Assembly (NCBI GenBank): GCA_030536555.1
Contig: JAUNPU010000020.1
Span: forward strand, 1 to 64,000
Length of the DNA: 64,000 nt
Direction: 5' to 3'
Origin: Eubacteriales bacterium
GTDB lineage: Bacteria > Bacillota > Clostridia > Lachnospirales > Lachnospiraceae
The notes under the pieces were generated by a model. The model was given only the letters and a program-made list of their open reading frames with translations. It ran no database searches and was not told the DNA's origin. Made by a program: the position numbers and the translations under genes. Below are positions 21,020 through 29,703 of the stretch, piece by piece; within the stretch, counting starts at the first letter, position 1; each line of letters starts with the position of its first letter.

Positions 21020-24000
21020 TTATCGAAACGCCTCCACTAGCGCCTCTCCGTCGTCATAATTCTGAGCCTTCAATTCTTCTACGAACCACGTGTCGATTCC
21101 ATCCACCGCAGCTTTAAAGGATTCCACATCCAACTCCTCGTAAGGGGTGATGGTTACGCCGTTCTTTTCGGACCAGCGGCGCATGATGTCATTGTCGCCG
21201 GAGCGGTTGATCTCGCGCTCATATCGGGTGGCCAGAGTGCCGCACTCGTCAATCACCGCCTGCTGCTCAGGGGTCAGGGCATCGTAGATGTCCTGGTTGA
21301 TGCAGAAGAACAGGCAGTCATAGTTGGCGTTCCACAGAGAACAGTAGGGCTGAACCTCCTGGACGCTGGCGGCATCGATAGCCGGAAGCGGGTTCTCCTG
21401 ACCTTCCACGGTTTTCTGCTGAAGAGCGGTGTAGGTCTCGGACCAGTTCATGTTGGTGGCGTCAGCGCCCCAGCGCTTGTAGCATTCCATTAGGAGGTTG
21501 CTGCCTGCCACACGGATCTTCAGATTCTTCATATCGTCCACGGATCTGACCGGGCGGATATTGTTGGTCAGCTGGCGGAAGCCGTTTTCCGCGATGCCCA
21601 TGCAGTGAAGGTTGTACTCGCCCAGGATGGCTTTCAGCATCTCACCTGCCTCGCCGTCCAGTCTGGCATCTGCGTCCTCCACGGAGTCGAACAGATACGG
21701 AAGGGAAACCACATTGAACCGGGGGTCAAATGCGGAGTAGATCAGGTTGCTGTGCATGGAAATCTGTACCGGGTCGCCGTCCATCAGCGCCTGAATGCCC
21801 TCGGACTGGTTGCCGCCTGTCAGCTGGTCTGCGGCGTACACATTGACTTTGATCTTGCCGCCGGTGGCTTTCTCCACCAGCTCACCGAATTTCCGTCCGC
21901 CTTCTGCCCAGGTGCTGGTCTCGGTGGTGGAGCAGGTGAAGTTCCAGGTCTGCTCTTTCCAGCCTAAGTCGCTGTGATCTTCTACCTCGTAGGTTCCGGA
22001 GACGCCGGTGCTGCCGTTTGAAGTGGCTGCAGCGCTGTCGGCAGCGGAGGAACTGGCGGTAAATGCCTGGATCAGGTCCTTTGCATCCATGTAATTCTGA
22101 CTTTCCAGCTCCTTCTGATACCAGGCGTCGATACCTTCCACAGCAGCTTTGAAGGAGTCGATATCCATATCTTCGTGGGGCGTAATGGTCACGCCGTTGG
22201 CATCCTGCCAGCGGTTCATGATCTCCTCATCGCCGGCGCGGTTGATGTGGCGCTCGTAGGCGACGGCCTTCTGACCTGCCTCATCGACCACCGCCTGCTG
22301 CTCCGGGGTCAGGCTGTCGTAAAGCTCCTGGTTGATACAGAAGAACAGGCAGTCATAGTTGGCGTTCCACAGAGAGCAGTAGGGCTGAACCTCCTGCACG
22401 CTTGCAGCGTCGATAGCCGGAAGCGGGTTCTCCTGACCTTCTACGGTCTTCTGCTGAAGAGCGGTGTAGGTCTCGGACCAGTTCATGTTGGTGGCGTCAG
22501 CGCCCCAGCGCTTGTAGCATTCCATCAGGAGGTTGCTGCCTGCCACACGGATTTTCAGATTCTTCATGTCGTCCACGGATTTGACCGGGCGGACACTGTT
22601 GGTCAGCTGACGGAAGCCATTTTCTGCAATGCCCATGCAGTGAAGTCCGTATTCACTTAAAATGTCTTTGAGCATTTCTCCGGCAGGTCCGTCCAGCTTG
22701 GCATCTGCGTCCTCTACAGAGTCGAACAGATACGGAAGGGAGACCACATTGAACCGCGGATCAAATGCAGAGTAGATCAGGTTGCTGTGCATGGAAATCT
22801 GTACCGGGTCACCGTTCATCAGCGCCTGAATGCCCTCGGACTGGTTGCCGCCTGTTAGCTGGTCAGCAGCGTAGACGTTGACTTTGACCTTGCCGCCGGT
22901 GGCTTTTTCCATCAGCTCGCCGAACTTCCGTCCGCCCTCTGCCCAGGTGCTGGTCTCGGTGGTGGAGCAGGTGAAATTCCAGGTCTGTTCGTTCCAGTTC
23001 AGATTGCTGTAATCACCGATTTCATGATATGCATCTGCGCCGCCGGTCGTCTGATCAGCAGATTCAGCGGATGCGATGACAGTTCCGGTGTAGCCGTTCT
23101 TGCCTGCCAGCGCCTTCGGAAGGAAGGTGGAGATGGACGGAATGTAGGTGATCGCCAGAAGCACCACCACGGATGCGGCAATCATCGGCATGACGGCTCT
23201 GGAAATCTTCGGAATATCCAGCTCCATTCCCTTTTTCAGCTTTACGGAGATCGCCACGAACAGGTTGACACCCACCGGCGGGGTGACCTGTCCGATTGCC
23301 AGGTTTACGGTTGCCACGATACCAAATGCCACCACGTCATAGCCCAGCGCCTTGCATACCGGCAGCATGATCGGGATGAAAATGTACATGGCAGAGTTGG
23401 CGTCGATGAAGCAGCCTGCGATCAGGAAAATGATATTGACGATCAGCAGGAAGGTGAACTGATTGTGTGCGATGCCTCCAAGCAGATCAGAAGCCGCCTG
23501 CGCAATACCGAACTTGGTACATACGAAGGAGAACAGGGACGCACTGGCAACGATCAGCATGATGCCGCCGGTGGTCTTGCCGGAGTCAATCAGGATATCC
23601 CACAGGTCCTTTACGGAGACCTCTTTGTACACAAACATGCCCACAAACAGTCCGTACACGACGGATACGGCTGCCGCCTCGGTGGGGGTGAAGATACCGC
23701 CGTAGATACCGCCCAGAATGATGACCGGCATCAGCAGTCCCCAGAAGGCATCCTTAAATGCCGCCAGCCGTTCGCCCATGGTTGCCGGGGTCTGGGAGGA
23801 CTGGATGTTCTGCTTTCTGGCTTCGATCATGACCACGACCACCAGCGCAACGCCCATCAGGATACCGGGCACGATGCCGGCGGTGAACATGTCAGCGATG
23901 GATACGCCGGTGATGGAGGCATACACCACAAATGCGATGCTGGGCGGAATGACGATGGCGATGGAGCTTGCCGTTGCCATCAGCGCCGCGGAGAAGGGAG

Positions 24001-24397
24001 CAGAGAAGCCGCCCTGCTCGATCATAGCCGGAATCAGCACGGCACCCAGAGCAGCTACTGTAGCAGGACCGGAACCGGAAATAGCTCCGAAGAAGCACGC
24101 CACGATGACGCAGACGATAGCCAGACCGCCTCTTCTGTGTCCCACGCAGGTGTTGACGAACTTAATCAGCCGTCTGGATATGCCGGCTTTTGCCATGATG
24201 TTGCCGGACAGCACGAAGAACGGAATCGCCAGCAGCAAAAACTTGCTGATGCCGGAGTACATATTGGTTGCAACGATGGTCAGGGACGTACCGGAATACA
24301 GGATGGCACAGACGGAGGAAAGCCCCAGACAGATGCCGATCGGGATTCCCATAACCAGAAATACGAAAAAGGAAATAAATAATACTGCACTGATCAT
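21020..24397 (-). CDS. TRAP transporter large permease (DctM) fused to two tandem DctP-type binding domains
   Basis: A single 1125-residue frame. Residues 1 to about 430 are a full DctM permease (start MISAVLFISFFVFLVMGIPIG, GPATVAALGAVLIPAM, FTPTEAAAVSVVYGL, end LLAITYIPSISTFLPKAL). Residues about 465-780 and 811-1125 are two complete TRAP substrate-binding domains, each with LKIRVAGSNLLMECYKRWGA containing the carboxylate-binding arginine, and QQKTVEGQENP. They repeat with a period of 345 codons and are almost identical even at DNA level over long stretches (about 21396-21540 against 22431-22575). A Ser/Ala/Thr linker joins them. Binding proteins are normally separate secreted proteins or lipoproteins; here they are tethered through the last membrane helix, as in ABC importers with tandem binding domains such as GlnPQ. 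The start overlaps dctQ by four bases. The duplication is young, and one must check that assembly is correct. Confidence 0.93.
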   Translation of the reverse strand: MISAVLFISFFVFLVMGIPIGICLGLSSVCAILYSGTSLTIVATNMYSGISKFLLLAIPFFVLSGNIMAKAGISRRLIKFVNTCVGHRRGGLAIVCVIVACFFGAISGSGPATVAALGAVLIPAMIEQGGFSAPFSAALMATASSIAIVIPPSIAFVVYASITGVSIADMFTAGIVPGILMGVALVVVVMIEARKQNIQSSQTPATMGERLAAFKDAFWGLLMPVIILGGIYGGIFTPTEAAAVSVVYGLFVGMFVYKEVSVKDLWDILIDSGKTTGGIMLIVASASLFSFVCTKFGIAQAASDLLGGIAHNQFTFLLIVNIIFLIAGCFIDANSAMYIFIPIMLPVCKALGYDVVAFGIVATVNLAIGQVTPPVGVNLFVAISVKLKKGMELDIPKISRAVMPMIAASVVVLLAITYIPSISTFLPKALAGKNGYTGTVIASAESADQTTGGADAYHEIGDYSNLNWNEQTWNFTCSTTETSTWAEGGRKFGELMEKATGGKVKVNVYAADQLTGGNQSEGIQALMNGDPVQISMHSNLIYSAFDPRFNVVSLPYLFDSVEDADAKLDGPAGEMLKDILSEYGLHCMGIAENGFRQLTNSVRPVKSVDDMKNLKIRVAGSNLLMECYKRWGADATNMNWSETYTALQQKTVEGQENPLPAIDAASVQEVQPYCSLWNANYDCLFFCINQELYDSLTPEQQAVVDEAGQKAVAYERHINRAGDEEIMNRWQDANGVTITPHEDMDIDSFKAAVEGIDAWYQKELESQNYMDAKDLIQAFTASSSAADSAAATSNGSTGVSGTYEVEDHSDLGWKEQTWNFTCSTTETSTWAEGGRKFGELVEKATGGKIKVNVYAADQLTGGNQSEGIQALMDGDPVQISMHSNLIYSAFDPRFNVVSLPYLFDSVEDADARLDGEAGEMLKAILGEYNLHCMGIAENGFRQLTNNIRPVRSVDDMKNLKIRVAGSNLLMECYKRWGADATNMNWSETYTALQQKTVEGQENPLPAIDAASVQEVQPYCSLWNANYDCLFFCINQDIYDALTPEQQAVIDECGTLATRYEREINRSGDNDIMRRWSEKNGVTITPYEELDVESFKAAVDGIDTWFVEELKAQNYDDGEALVEAFR

Positions 24398-24891
24398 TGT
24401 TCATTTCCCTCCTTGTCATTTGTCATGGAATCAAGATAAAACTCAATAAAATGCAGGATCATGCAGACCGCTCCGATGGGAACGAAGGACCAGAAGATCC
24501 ATTCCGGCCAGTTCAGTACGAAGGTGCGCTTGCCGTTGGCCATCTGGGTCAGAACCTTATCCAGACCGAACTTGAACAGCACTGCGGTAAATACCATGCA
24601 CAACACGGTATTGAGCAGCAGCACAGGCTTTTGCAGGCTCTGGGGCAGGCGGTCGGTCAGCAGCGTTAAGTTGACCAGCTCGCCCTTTCGGCATGCCAGG
24701 GCAGCCGCCAGCAGCGTGATCAGCACGAACACGGCGACCACCAGCTCCTCTGTGAAGGACCAGGACTGGTGGATGACCTTGCGGGAAAAGACATTTCCCA
24801 CGGTCAATACCAGAATCAGCAGGGTGGATACTGCCAGCACCAGCTTCTCCAGCATGGCCAGAGCATCCATAAGTTTCTTGTACATTTTCAT
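24394..24891 (-). CDS. dctQ: TRAP transporter small permease DctQ
   Basis: A 165-residue four-helix protein (LEKLVLAVSTLLILVLTVGNVFSRKV, SWSFTEELVVAVFVLITLLAAALACRKGELV) of the DctQ family that scaffolds the large permease. It is upstream of and coupled to the M-P-P fusion through ATGA. It lies 90 bases downstream of the T-box terminator, so the leader controls both genes. Confidence 0.9.
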   Translation of the reverse strand: MKMYKKLMDALAMLEKLVLAVSTLLILVLTVGNVFSRKVIHQSWSFTEELVVAVFVLITLLAAALACRKGELVNLTLLTDRLPQSLQKPVLLLNTVLCMVFTAVLFKFGLDKVLTQMANGKRTFVLNWPEWIFWSFVPIGAVCMILHFIEFYLDSMTNDKEGNEQ

Positions 24892-24978
24892 AACTCATAG
24901 CTCCTCTCTGTTTGATTGCGGCGGTGGGGGACACCGACCTTAAGTATGCCTGGCAGCTGAATTGTTGTCCGTAAGGGT

Positions 24979-25255
24979 AAAAAAAATCCGCCCCCAACTA
25001 GGGACGGATAAAATTCAACCGTAACCACCCTGTTTCTTCATTGAAACAAGTACGAATACAACGTACCAGCATACGTGGCTTCTGTAACGGGAAACGCCCG
25101 TGGAAACCTAATCAGAACTCCCAAACGGAATTTTTCGGTCTCCCTTCTCCGAGATGATATTCGAGCCAGTGCTGCGACGGTCTCTCAGCTTGTGACCGCT
25201 CTCTGTACGCAGGGGAGATGGTTCTACTTGTTCTCTTCGTAGAATTTGGATGTAA
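24979..25255 (-). ncRNA. T-box riboswitch leader, specifier reads AUC (isoleucine)
   Basis: On the minus strand the leader carries, in order, the Stem I start CGAAGAGAACAAGTAG with the AGTA of the loop-E motif (25225-25228), the AGAGAG-type distal arm with a CGGTC/GACCG stem, GAA-T-ATC-A with the specifier at 25156-25158, the T-box AGGGTGGTTACGG (25019-25031) and a terminator ATCCGTCCC/GGGGGCGGAT plus T-run (24979-25009). The antiterminator can form from CGG/CCG and GGG/CCC around a bulge with TGGT, which pairs with tRNA ending ACCA; tRNA-Ile has A73, which agrees. The layout GAA-N-codon-A is taken from known glycine and tyrosine leaders. Uncharged tRNA would allow read-through into the TRAP genes. 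Confidence 0.9.
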
Positions 25256-25320
25256 AAGTCCGCCGCGCGGCCATGCAGGTACTGTGCCATGGATATGGGG
25301 CAGGCTTAAATGTTAGTGAC

Positions 25321-25349
25321 ATTGTACTCTCGAATCGGTAACACGTCAA
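25321..25349 (-). promoter_or_regulatory. Promoter of the T-box/TRAP transcript
   Basis: TTGACG (25344-25349) and TACAAT (25321-25326) on the minus strand, spacer 17. The transcript would start near 25314, about 60 bases before Stem I and 420 before dctQ. Confidence 0.8.
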
Positions 25350-25402
25350 ATGCCTATGAATTATTGTTGATATAACTTGCGGTTATGGAAAAGAAGGCTA
25401 AA

Positions 25403-26203
25403 CTACAAAACCCCTTTCAGCTCCCAAAGCCCATGGACCACATACTCCGGCTTCAGCTCTTCTGCCAGCTGGCTGCCTTCCGCCTCCATCCCGCCGGGAT
25501 TCACCCAGCAGGTATCGATCCCGGCATTCTTCCCGCCGCGGATATCGGAGGTCAGGCTGTCGCCGATCAGAAGCATCTTTGCCGGGTCCTTCTCCGGAAT
25601 CCGGGCGAAGCAGTAGTCAAAGTATTCCTTCTGGGGCTTCTGGCTTCCTGCATCCTCGGAGACGAAGATATCTGTGAAGTACTGATCCAGCCCGGACAGG
25701 GCGAGGCGGCTGTACTGAGTGTGGGAGACGCCGTTGGTGACCACGTAAAGGTCGTAGCGCTCCTTCAGATAAGCACAGAGTTCCAGGGCACCGTCCAGCA
25801 GTACGGCGCAGGTGTCCAGACACTGCCGGTAGAGCCGTTCTGCCTCCATTCCGTCCACAGTCTTTCCGATTTCCGAGAAAAACTGTTGATAACGGCTGCC
25901 AAATATCCCGGACTTGGGGATATCTCCCCGCTCAAAGGCTTTCCAGTAGGACAGGTTGATCTCATGATAGCGGTCCACCAGTTCCCGGGTGGGAGTCACG
26001 CCGAAGTGTTCCATGACGGCGATGACGCCCCGGCGCTCAGCCTCATCGAAATCCAGCAGGGTGCCGTCCACGTCCAGCAGTAATGTAGTGTAGCGGGGCA
26101 CCGGAGTCTCGCTGCGTGGTGCGGTTACTCCGGGCGCCGGTGCCCCACTGCATGTTGAAGCCGCTCCAGCTCCCGGCGCTCCGCGCATCTCTCTACTCTG
26201 CAT
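25403..26203 (-). CDS. YjjG-family HAD pyrimidine nucleotidase, with Ala/Gly/Pro-rich N-terminus
   Basis: A HAD-superfamily phosphatase. The core begins about residue 38 with TTLLLDVDGTLLDFDEAE (nucleophile Asp in DVDGT), contains the helical cap and motif II (VVTNGVSH), and ends with GDSLTSDIRGGKNAG (motif IV). YjjG-type enzymes hydrolyse noncanonical pyrimidine nucleotides. The first ~35 residues are an unusual Ala/Gly/Pro-rich segment. The start is uncertain: ATG 26203 has a GGGAAG site about seven bases upstream and overlaps the pyrC stop; ATG 26188 and TTG 26209 are alternatives. Confidence 0.8.
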   Translation of the reverse strand: MQSREMRGAPGAGAASTCSGAPAPGVTAPRSETPVPRYTTLLLDVDGTLLDFDEAERRGVIAVMEHFGVTPTRELVDRYHEINLSYWKAFERGDIPKSGIFGSRYQQFFSEIGKTVDGMEAERLYRQCLDTCAVLLDGALELCAYLKERYDLYVVTNGVSHTQYSRLALSGLDQYFTDIFVSEDAGSQKPQKEYFDYCFARIPEKDPAKMLLIGDSLTSDIRGGKNAGIDTCWVNPGGMEAEGSQLAEELKPEYVVHGLWELKGVL

Positions 26204-27554
26204 AAGCAATCTTCCCGCCGCAGATGGTGTACTTTACCTTTCCGTACAGCTGCTCACCTACAAACGGGGAGTTGCAGGACTTGGATTCGAACTTGTCCAC
26301 GGTCCACAGCTCGTCCGGGTCGAACAGCACCAGATCGGCGTCTGCGCCCTTGCCGATCCAGCCCTTTTTGTCTTCCAGATGGTAGAGGATTGCCGGATTC
26401 AGGCTCATTTTCTCCATCAGCTTTGTCATGGAAAGCACGTCAGCCTTTACCAGATTGGTGATACCCAGTGCCAGGGCAGTCTCCAGACCGATGATGCCGC
26501 TGGGGGCCTTGTCCAGAGGCTGAGCCTTTTCCTCTGCGCTGTGAGGTGCATGGTCGGTGGCGATGATGTCAATGATATCCTCCTTCAGACCACGCAGGAT
26601 TTCCTGCTTGTCCTCTAAGGTACGCAGCGGCGGATTCATCTTTGCCAGAGTACCATGCTTTAATACGGCGCTTTCGTCCAGAGAGAAGTGGTGTGGGGTG
26701 ACCTCAGCCATCACATGTGCGCCCAGCTGCTTTGCCAGCTCCACCATGCGGACAGAGTGACCGGAGCTGATGTGCTGAATGTCGATGACAGCGCCGGTGT
26801 GCAGCGCCAGCATGCAGTCCCGGGCAACCATCACATCCTCGGAAGCAGCGGGGGCACCACCGAAGTTTAAGCTTCTGGAGACCTCGCCCTGATTGACGCC
26901 TGCTTTGACAATCAGCGCCGGGTCCTCCTCGTGGAAGCTGAGGGGAACATTCAGGCGGACGGCTTCTTCCATGGCGCGCTTCACCAGTCCGGTGTCTGTA
27001 AGGGGTACGCCGTCATCGGTGAAGCCGGCAGCGCCGTGGACCTTCAAAGTCTCCATGTCAGTCAGGGTCTCACCCTTCATGCCCAGGGTGATGTTGGCTG
27101 CGGACAATACGTTGATATCGGTCTTTTTGCCCTCTGCCAGAACATATTCCAGGGTCTCCACATTGTCCACCGGCGGTTTGGTATTGGCCATGCAGATGAC
27201 GGTGGTGAAGCCGCCCTTGGCAGCTGCCTTCGCACCGGTGTGAATGTCCTCCTTGTAGGTCAGACCCGGATCGCGGAAGTGCACATGTACGTCGATCAGT
27301 CCCGGTGCTACCACCAGACCGGCGGCGTCGATCACATCCAGCCCGGATACATGAACCGAGGTGCCTGCGGCGTCGATCATGTCCGGTCCGGAAGCAGAAT
27401 CAGAGGTGTCGGCGGCAGAGGATGATGCACTGCTGTACGTTTCAGCAAGTCCCTCCCCCATATCTAAGATTTTTCCCTGGTCCAGAACCAGGTCCATGAC
27501 AGTGTCGCTGCCCGTCTTCGGGTCCACGACACGTCCATTTTTAATCAGTAACAT
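26193..27554 (-). CDS. pyrC: Dihydroorotase
   Basis: The 453-residue amidohydrolase closes carbamoyl-aspartate to dihydroorotate in pyrimidine synthesis. Metal ligands are visible in DVHVHFRDPG (His90 and His92), in HEED, DIQHIS and in ATDHAPHS. The ATG at 27554 is nine bases after AGGAGG; longer in-frame starts lie upstream of that site. Residues about 36-72 are an insert rich in Ser/Ala with a duplicated 'D-(M/V)-I-D-A-A-G' element just before the first metal motif, whereas usual proteins go directly to VIDASGLVVAPG. The yjjG-like gene overlaps the end by 11 bases. Confidence 0.94.
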   Translation of the reverse strand: MLLIKNGRVVDPKTGSDTVMDLVLDQGKILDMGEGLAETYSSASSSAADTSDSASGPDMIDAAGTSVHVSGLDVIDAAGLVVAPGLIDVHVHFRDPGLTYKEDIHTGAKAAAKGGFTTVICMANTKPPVDNVETLEYVLAEGKKTDINVLSAANITLGMKGETLTDMETLKVHGAAGFTDDGVPLTDTGLVKRAMEEAVRLNVPLSFHEEDPALIVKAGVNQGEVSRSLNFGGAPAASEDVMVARDCMLALHTGAVIDIQHISSGHSVRMVELAKQLGAHVMAEVTPHHFSLDESAVLKHGTLAKMNPPLRTLEDKQEILRGLKEDIIDIIATDHAPHSAEEKAQPLDKAPSGIIGLETALALGITNLVKADVLSMTKLMEKMSLNPAILYHLEDKKGWIGKGADADLVLFDPDELWTVDKFESKSCNSPFVGEQLYGKVKYTICGGKIAYAE

Positions 27555-27579
27555 CGTTATCATCCTCCTGTGAGTGTAT

Positions 27580-28038
27580 TTATTCCTTAAGTCCGATTCG
27601 AAACAGCCTCTGAGGCAGCTCAAATACGAATACAATGCCCAGCACAATGGCAACAGCCACCTTGCACGCCTCAAGTCCCTTGGCAGATGCCATGGCGAAC
27701 TCTTCTGTCACCATGTAGTAGGCAGCCCAGTAGATCCCGGCGCCCGGTACCAGCGGGATAATGCCGGAAATGAGAAAAATGGTCACCGGACACCGCTTGC
27801 GCACCGCATACCACCGGGACATCAGAATCACCACCACAGTGGCGATGAAGGTGGCAATGGCGGAAGAGCTTGCGGGCAGGGCGATCAGGTAGAAGAACCA
27901 GCCGGTAGCTCCAATCAGTGCGCAGTAGGCATAGTAGCGCATGGGCGCACCGAACAGCAGGGAGAAGCCGACGGTTCCGATGGCAGCGGCGAGAGTCTGG
28001 ACCAGCAGATAGCCCAGATTTACCGAGAATAAGGTCAT
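27580..28038 (-). CDS. ThrE-type threonine/serine exporter, C-terminal half protein
   Basis: A 152-residue membrane protein with about four helices (LVQTLAAAIGTVGFSLLFGAP, LIGATGWFFYLIAL, IATFIATVVVILMSRWYAV, GIIPLVPGAGIYWAAYYMV). It matches the second (DUF3815/ThrE_2) half of the ThrE exporter. Together with the 28093 product it should make one transporter. Its start follows the last of three copies of the ribosome-site repeat. Confidence 0.85.
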   Translation of the reverse strand: MTLFSVNLGYLLVQTLAAAIGTVGFSLLFGAPMRYYAYCALIGATGWFFYLIALPASSSAIATFIATVVVILMSRWYAVRKRCPVTIFLISGIIPLVPGAGIYWAAYYMVTEEFAMASAKGLEACKVAVAIVLGIVFVFELPQRLFRIGLKE

Positions 28039-28067
28039 AGCAGCACACCTCCTGTGAATCGTGTCAT
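28035..28067 (-). CDS. 10-residue mini-ORF 2 in the ThrE junction
   Basis: Gives MTRFTGGVLL and then an ATGA overlap with the real start of the downstream ThrE half. A near copy of mini-ORF 1, shifted by one reading frame because the repeat period is 29. Confidence 0.5.
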   Translation of the reverse strand: MTRFTGGVLL

Positions 28068-28096
28068 AGCAGCGTACCTCCCGTGAATTGTGTCAT
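28064..28096 (-). CDS. 10-residue mini-ORF 1 in the ThrE junction
   Basis: Coding strand ATG-ACA-CAA-TTC... gives MTQFTGGTLL then TGA. The start overlaps the stop of the upstream ThrE gene (ATGA) and its stop overlaps the next mini-ORF start in the same way. A GGGAGG lies at good spacing in front. Translated by coupling at most; the peptide probably has no role. Confidence 0.5.
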   Translation of the reverse strand: MTQFTGGTLL

Positions 28097-28878
28097 AGCA
28101 GCACACCTCCCGTTACGGTCTGATACAGCGTCATCATGCAGCCGACCCCCAGGGCGATGCAGAAGAATACCAGCACCGCATCCAGCATCCGCACGGAGCC
28201 GGATATGTAGTCTCCGTCTGCCACATCCCGGATGGCGTTGGTGAAGGCGACTCCCGGAACCATCAGAATGATGCCGCCGATCATCATGGCTTCCAGATGG
28301 TGTCCCAGCCCCAGCCGATAGCAGAAGATGCTCATGGCGGTGACCCAGGCACTTCCCAGGATGTTGCAGACGATCTTGGAGAAGTGGGGCTTTCCGATCT
28401 TCAGCAGATACAGATACAGCAGCACTCCGATGAAGAAGGAGCAGACCGCATCCGGCAATCCTCCGTGAAACATGATGCTGAAGCAGGCGCCGGAAGCTCC
28501 TGCCGCCAGAATCTGCAGATGCGGGGGAAAGTCCGGCATGGACTGAATCCGCTCTAACTCTCTCCGTACTTCGGCGAGGCTGCATTCTCCGGCTTCGATC
28601 CGTCTCGACAGGTCGTTGACCTCGGTAACCCGGGATAAATTGGCGTTGTTGACGGGAATCTGCTGGACCTTGGCGAACTGGGTCTCCTCCTCATCCCCGG
28701 AGGTGAGGAAAATACCATTGCTCAGGACAAAGGCGCTGGCGGACTTCAGTCCGTAGTGGCGGCAGATCCGGTCCACAGTTTCTTCCACGCGGAAGATCTC
28801 GGCGCCATTTTCCAGCAGAATCTTCCCCGCCTTCAGCGCCAGCAAAAGAATCTCCCGCTCCTGTTGTGCATGGTCCAT
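28093..28878 (-). CDS. ThrE-type threonine/serine exporter, N-terminal half protein (DUF1212)
   Basis: A 261-residue protein with a cytosolic helical start (AGKILLENGAEIFRVEETVDRICRHYGL, the DUF1212 hallmark) and about five membrane helices. It is the N-terminal half of the ThrE family; in actinobacteria both halves are one protein. It starts two bases after the upstream hydrolase gene ends. Confidence 0.87.
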   Translation of the reverse strand: MDHAQQEREILLLALKAGKILLENGAEIFRVEETVDRICRHYGLKSASAFVLSNGIFLTSGDEEETQFAKVQQIPVNNANLSRVTEVNDLSRRIEAGECSLAEVRRELERIQSMPDFPPHLQILAAGASGACFSIMFHGGLPDAVCSFFIGVLLYLYLLKIGKPHFSKIVCNILGSAWVTAMSIFCYRLGLGHHLEAMMIGGIILMVPGVAFTNAIRDVADGDYISGSVRMLDAVLVFFCIALGVGCMMTLYQTVTGGVLL

Positions 28879-28880
28879 AG

Positions 28881-29591
28881 CTATACCTCAAATATCTGCC
28901 CTTCCTGTCGGATATCCGCTATCCGGTCCCGGTAGCCTTCCGAGCAGGGCAGTGCTTTCAGTCGATCAATCACGCTGTAGTCTTCCCAGAAATGCATGGG
29001 GAATACCTGCTTTGCGCCCACCGTCTCCATGAACTCCTGAAGCCCCAGACAGAACCACTCCTCCTGGCGGCCGTCCAAGGGCACCATGGCGATATCCGGC
29101 TGGAATCCGGCATCGTGAATCTTCGCCAGCTCCCTCTTGTAGTTGGCGCTCATATTGTTGTTCCAGGCTTTGGTCTCCCCGTTCCACTTCCAGTCGTTCA
29201 AATCCCCGGCGTGGTAGATGGTGCAGCCCTCCGACTCCACCAGATAGGCGACGCCCTCGTCGGTGGACTTGAATGCTCTCACCTGCAGTCCGGCCCCCTC
29301 GGACAGATGGCGCACCTTTCCGGGATCCATGAATTCGGTCCAGCAGTTCAAGTGTTCCGGCACGCGGTTCTGCCAGATATCGTCGGACAGCAGGAACCGG
29401 GTCTTCGGATGAGCCGCAGCCAGCTCGAAGATCGCGGGACTGAAGTGGTCCTCATGCCGGTGGCTGACAAAGACCACCAGAGCCTTGTCCTTCGGCAGCG
29501 GCGGAAGTGTACCGCCGGCGTAGTCAAACAGCAGCACAACCTGCTCCTGCTCGATCAGAAAGCAGCTGTGATGAATGTAGGTTATGGTCAT
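28881..29591 (-). CDS. Metallo-beta-lactamase-fold hydrolase (UlaG-like)
   Basis: A 236-residue MBL-fold protein. The metal motif HxHxDH is SHRHEDHFSP, and later ligands appear in YHAGDLNDW and MHFWED. The start MTITYIHHSCFLIE is typical of UlaG-like L-ascorbate-6-P lactonase relatives and of many uncharacterised members. Physiological substrate unknown. It seems to head the transcript into the ThrE and pyrC genes. Confidence 0.85.
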   Translation of the reverse strand: MTITYIHHSCFLIEQEQVVLLFDYAGGTLPPLPKDKALVVFVSHRHEDHFSPAIFELAAAHPKTRFLLSDDIWQNRVPEHLNCWTEFMDPGKVRHLSEGAGLQVRAFKSTDEGVAYLVESEGCTIYHAGDLNDWKWNGETKAWNNNMSANYKRELAKIHDAGFQPDIAMVPLDGRQEEWFCLGLQEFMETVGAKQVFPMHFWEDYSVIDRLKALPCSEGYRDRIADIRQEGQIFEV

Positions 29592-29703
29592 AAAAATACC
29601 TCCTCGTTATCTGGTATCTTATCATAAAACGGATGAAAATAAAAGGTGACACCGCAGGAACTCAATGTAAAATATCCGGTTCGGAATGTAAAGAAAGAAT
29701 GAC

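Larger units (their letters stand above)
28034..28120. repeat. Three 29-bp tandem repeats carrying stop-start junctions
   Basis: Plus-strand copies start at 28034, 28063 and 28092, each beginning GTCATAGCAGC and carrying an ACCTCC core (AGGAGG or GGGAGG on the coding strand). The third copy is partial towards its right end. Two full extra copies of the gene junction have arisen between the two ThrE genes. Confidence 0.9.

Noticed and set aside
23024..24382. Antisense ORF of 452 codons over the TRAP permease
   Set aside because: Shadow of the M-P-P gene with Gly/His/Asp-rich composition, no ribosome site and no known domain.
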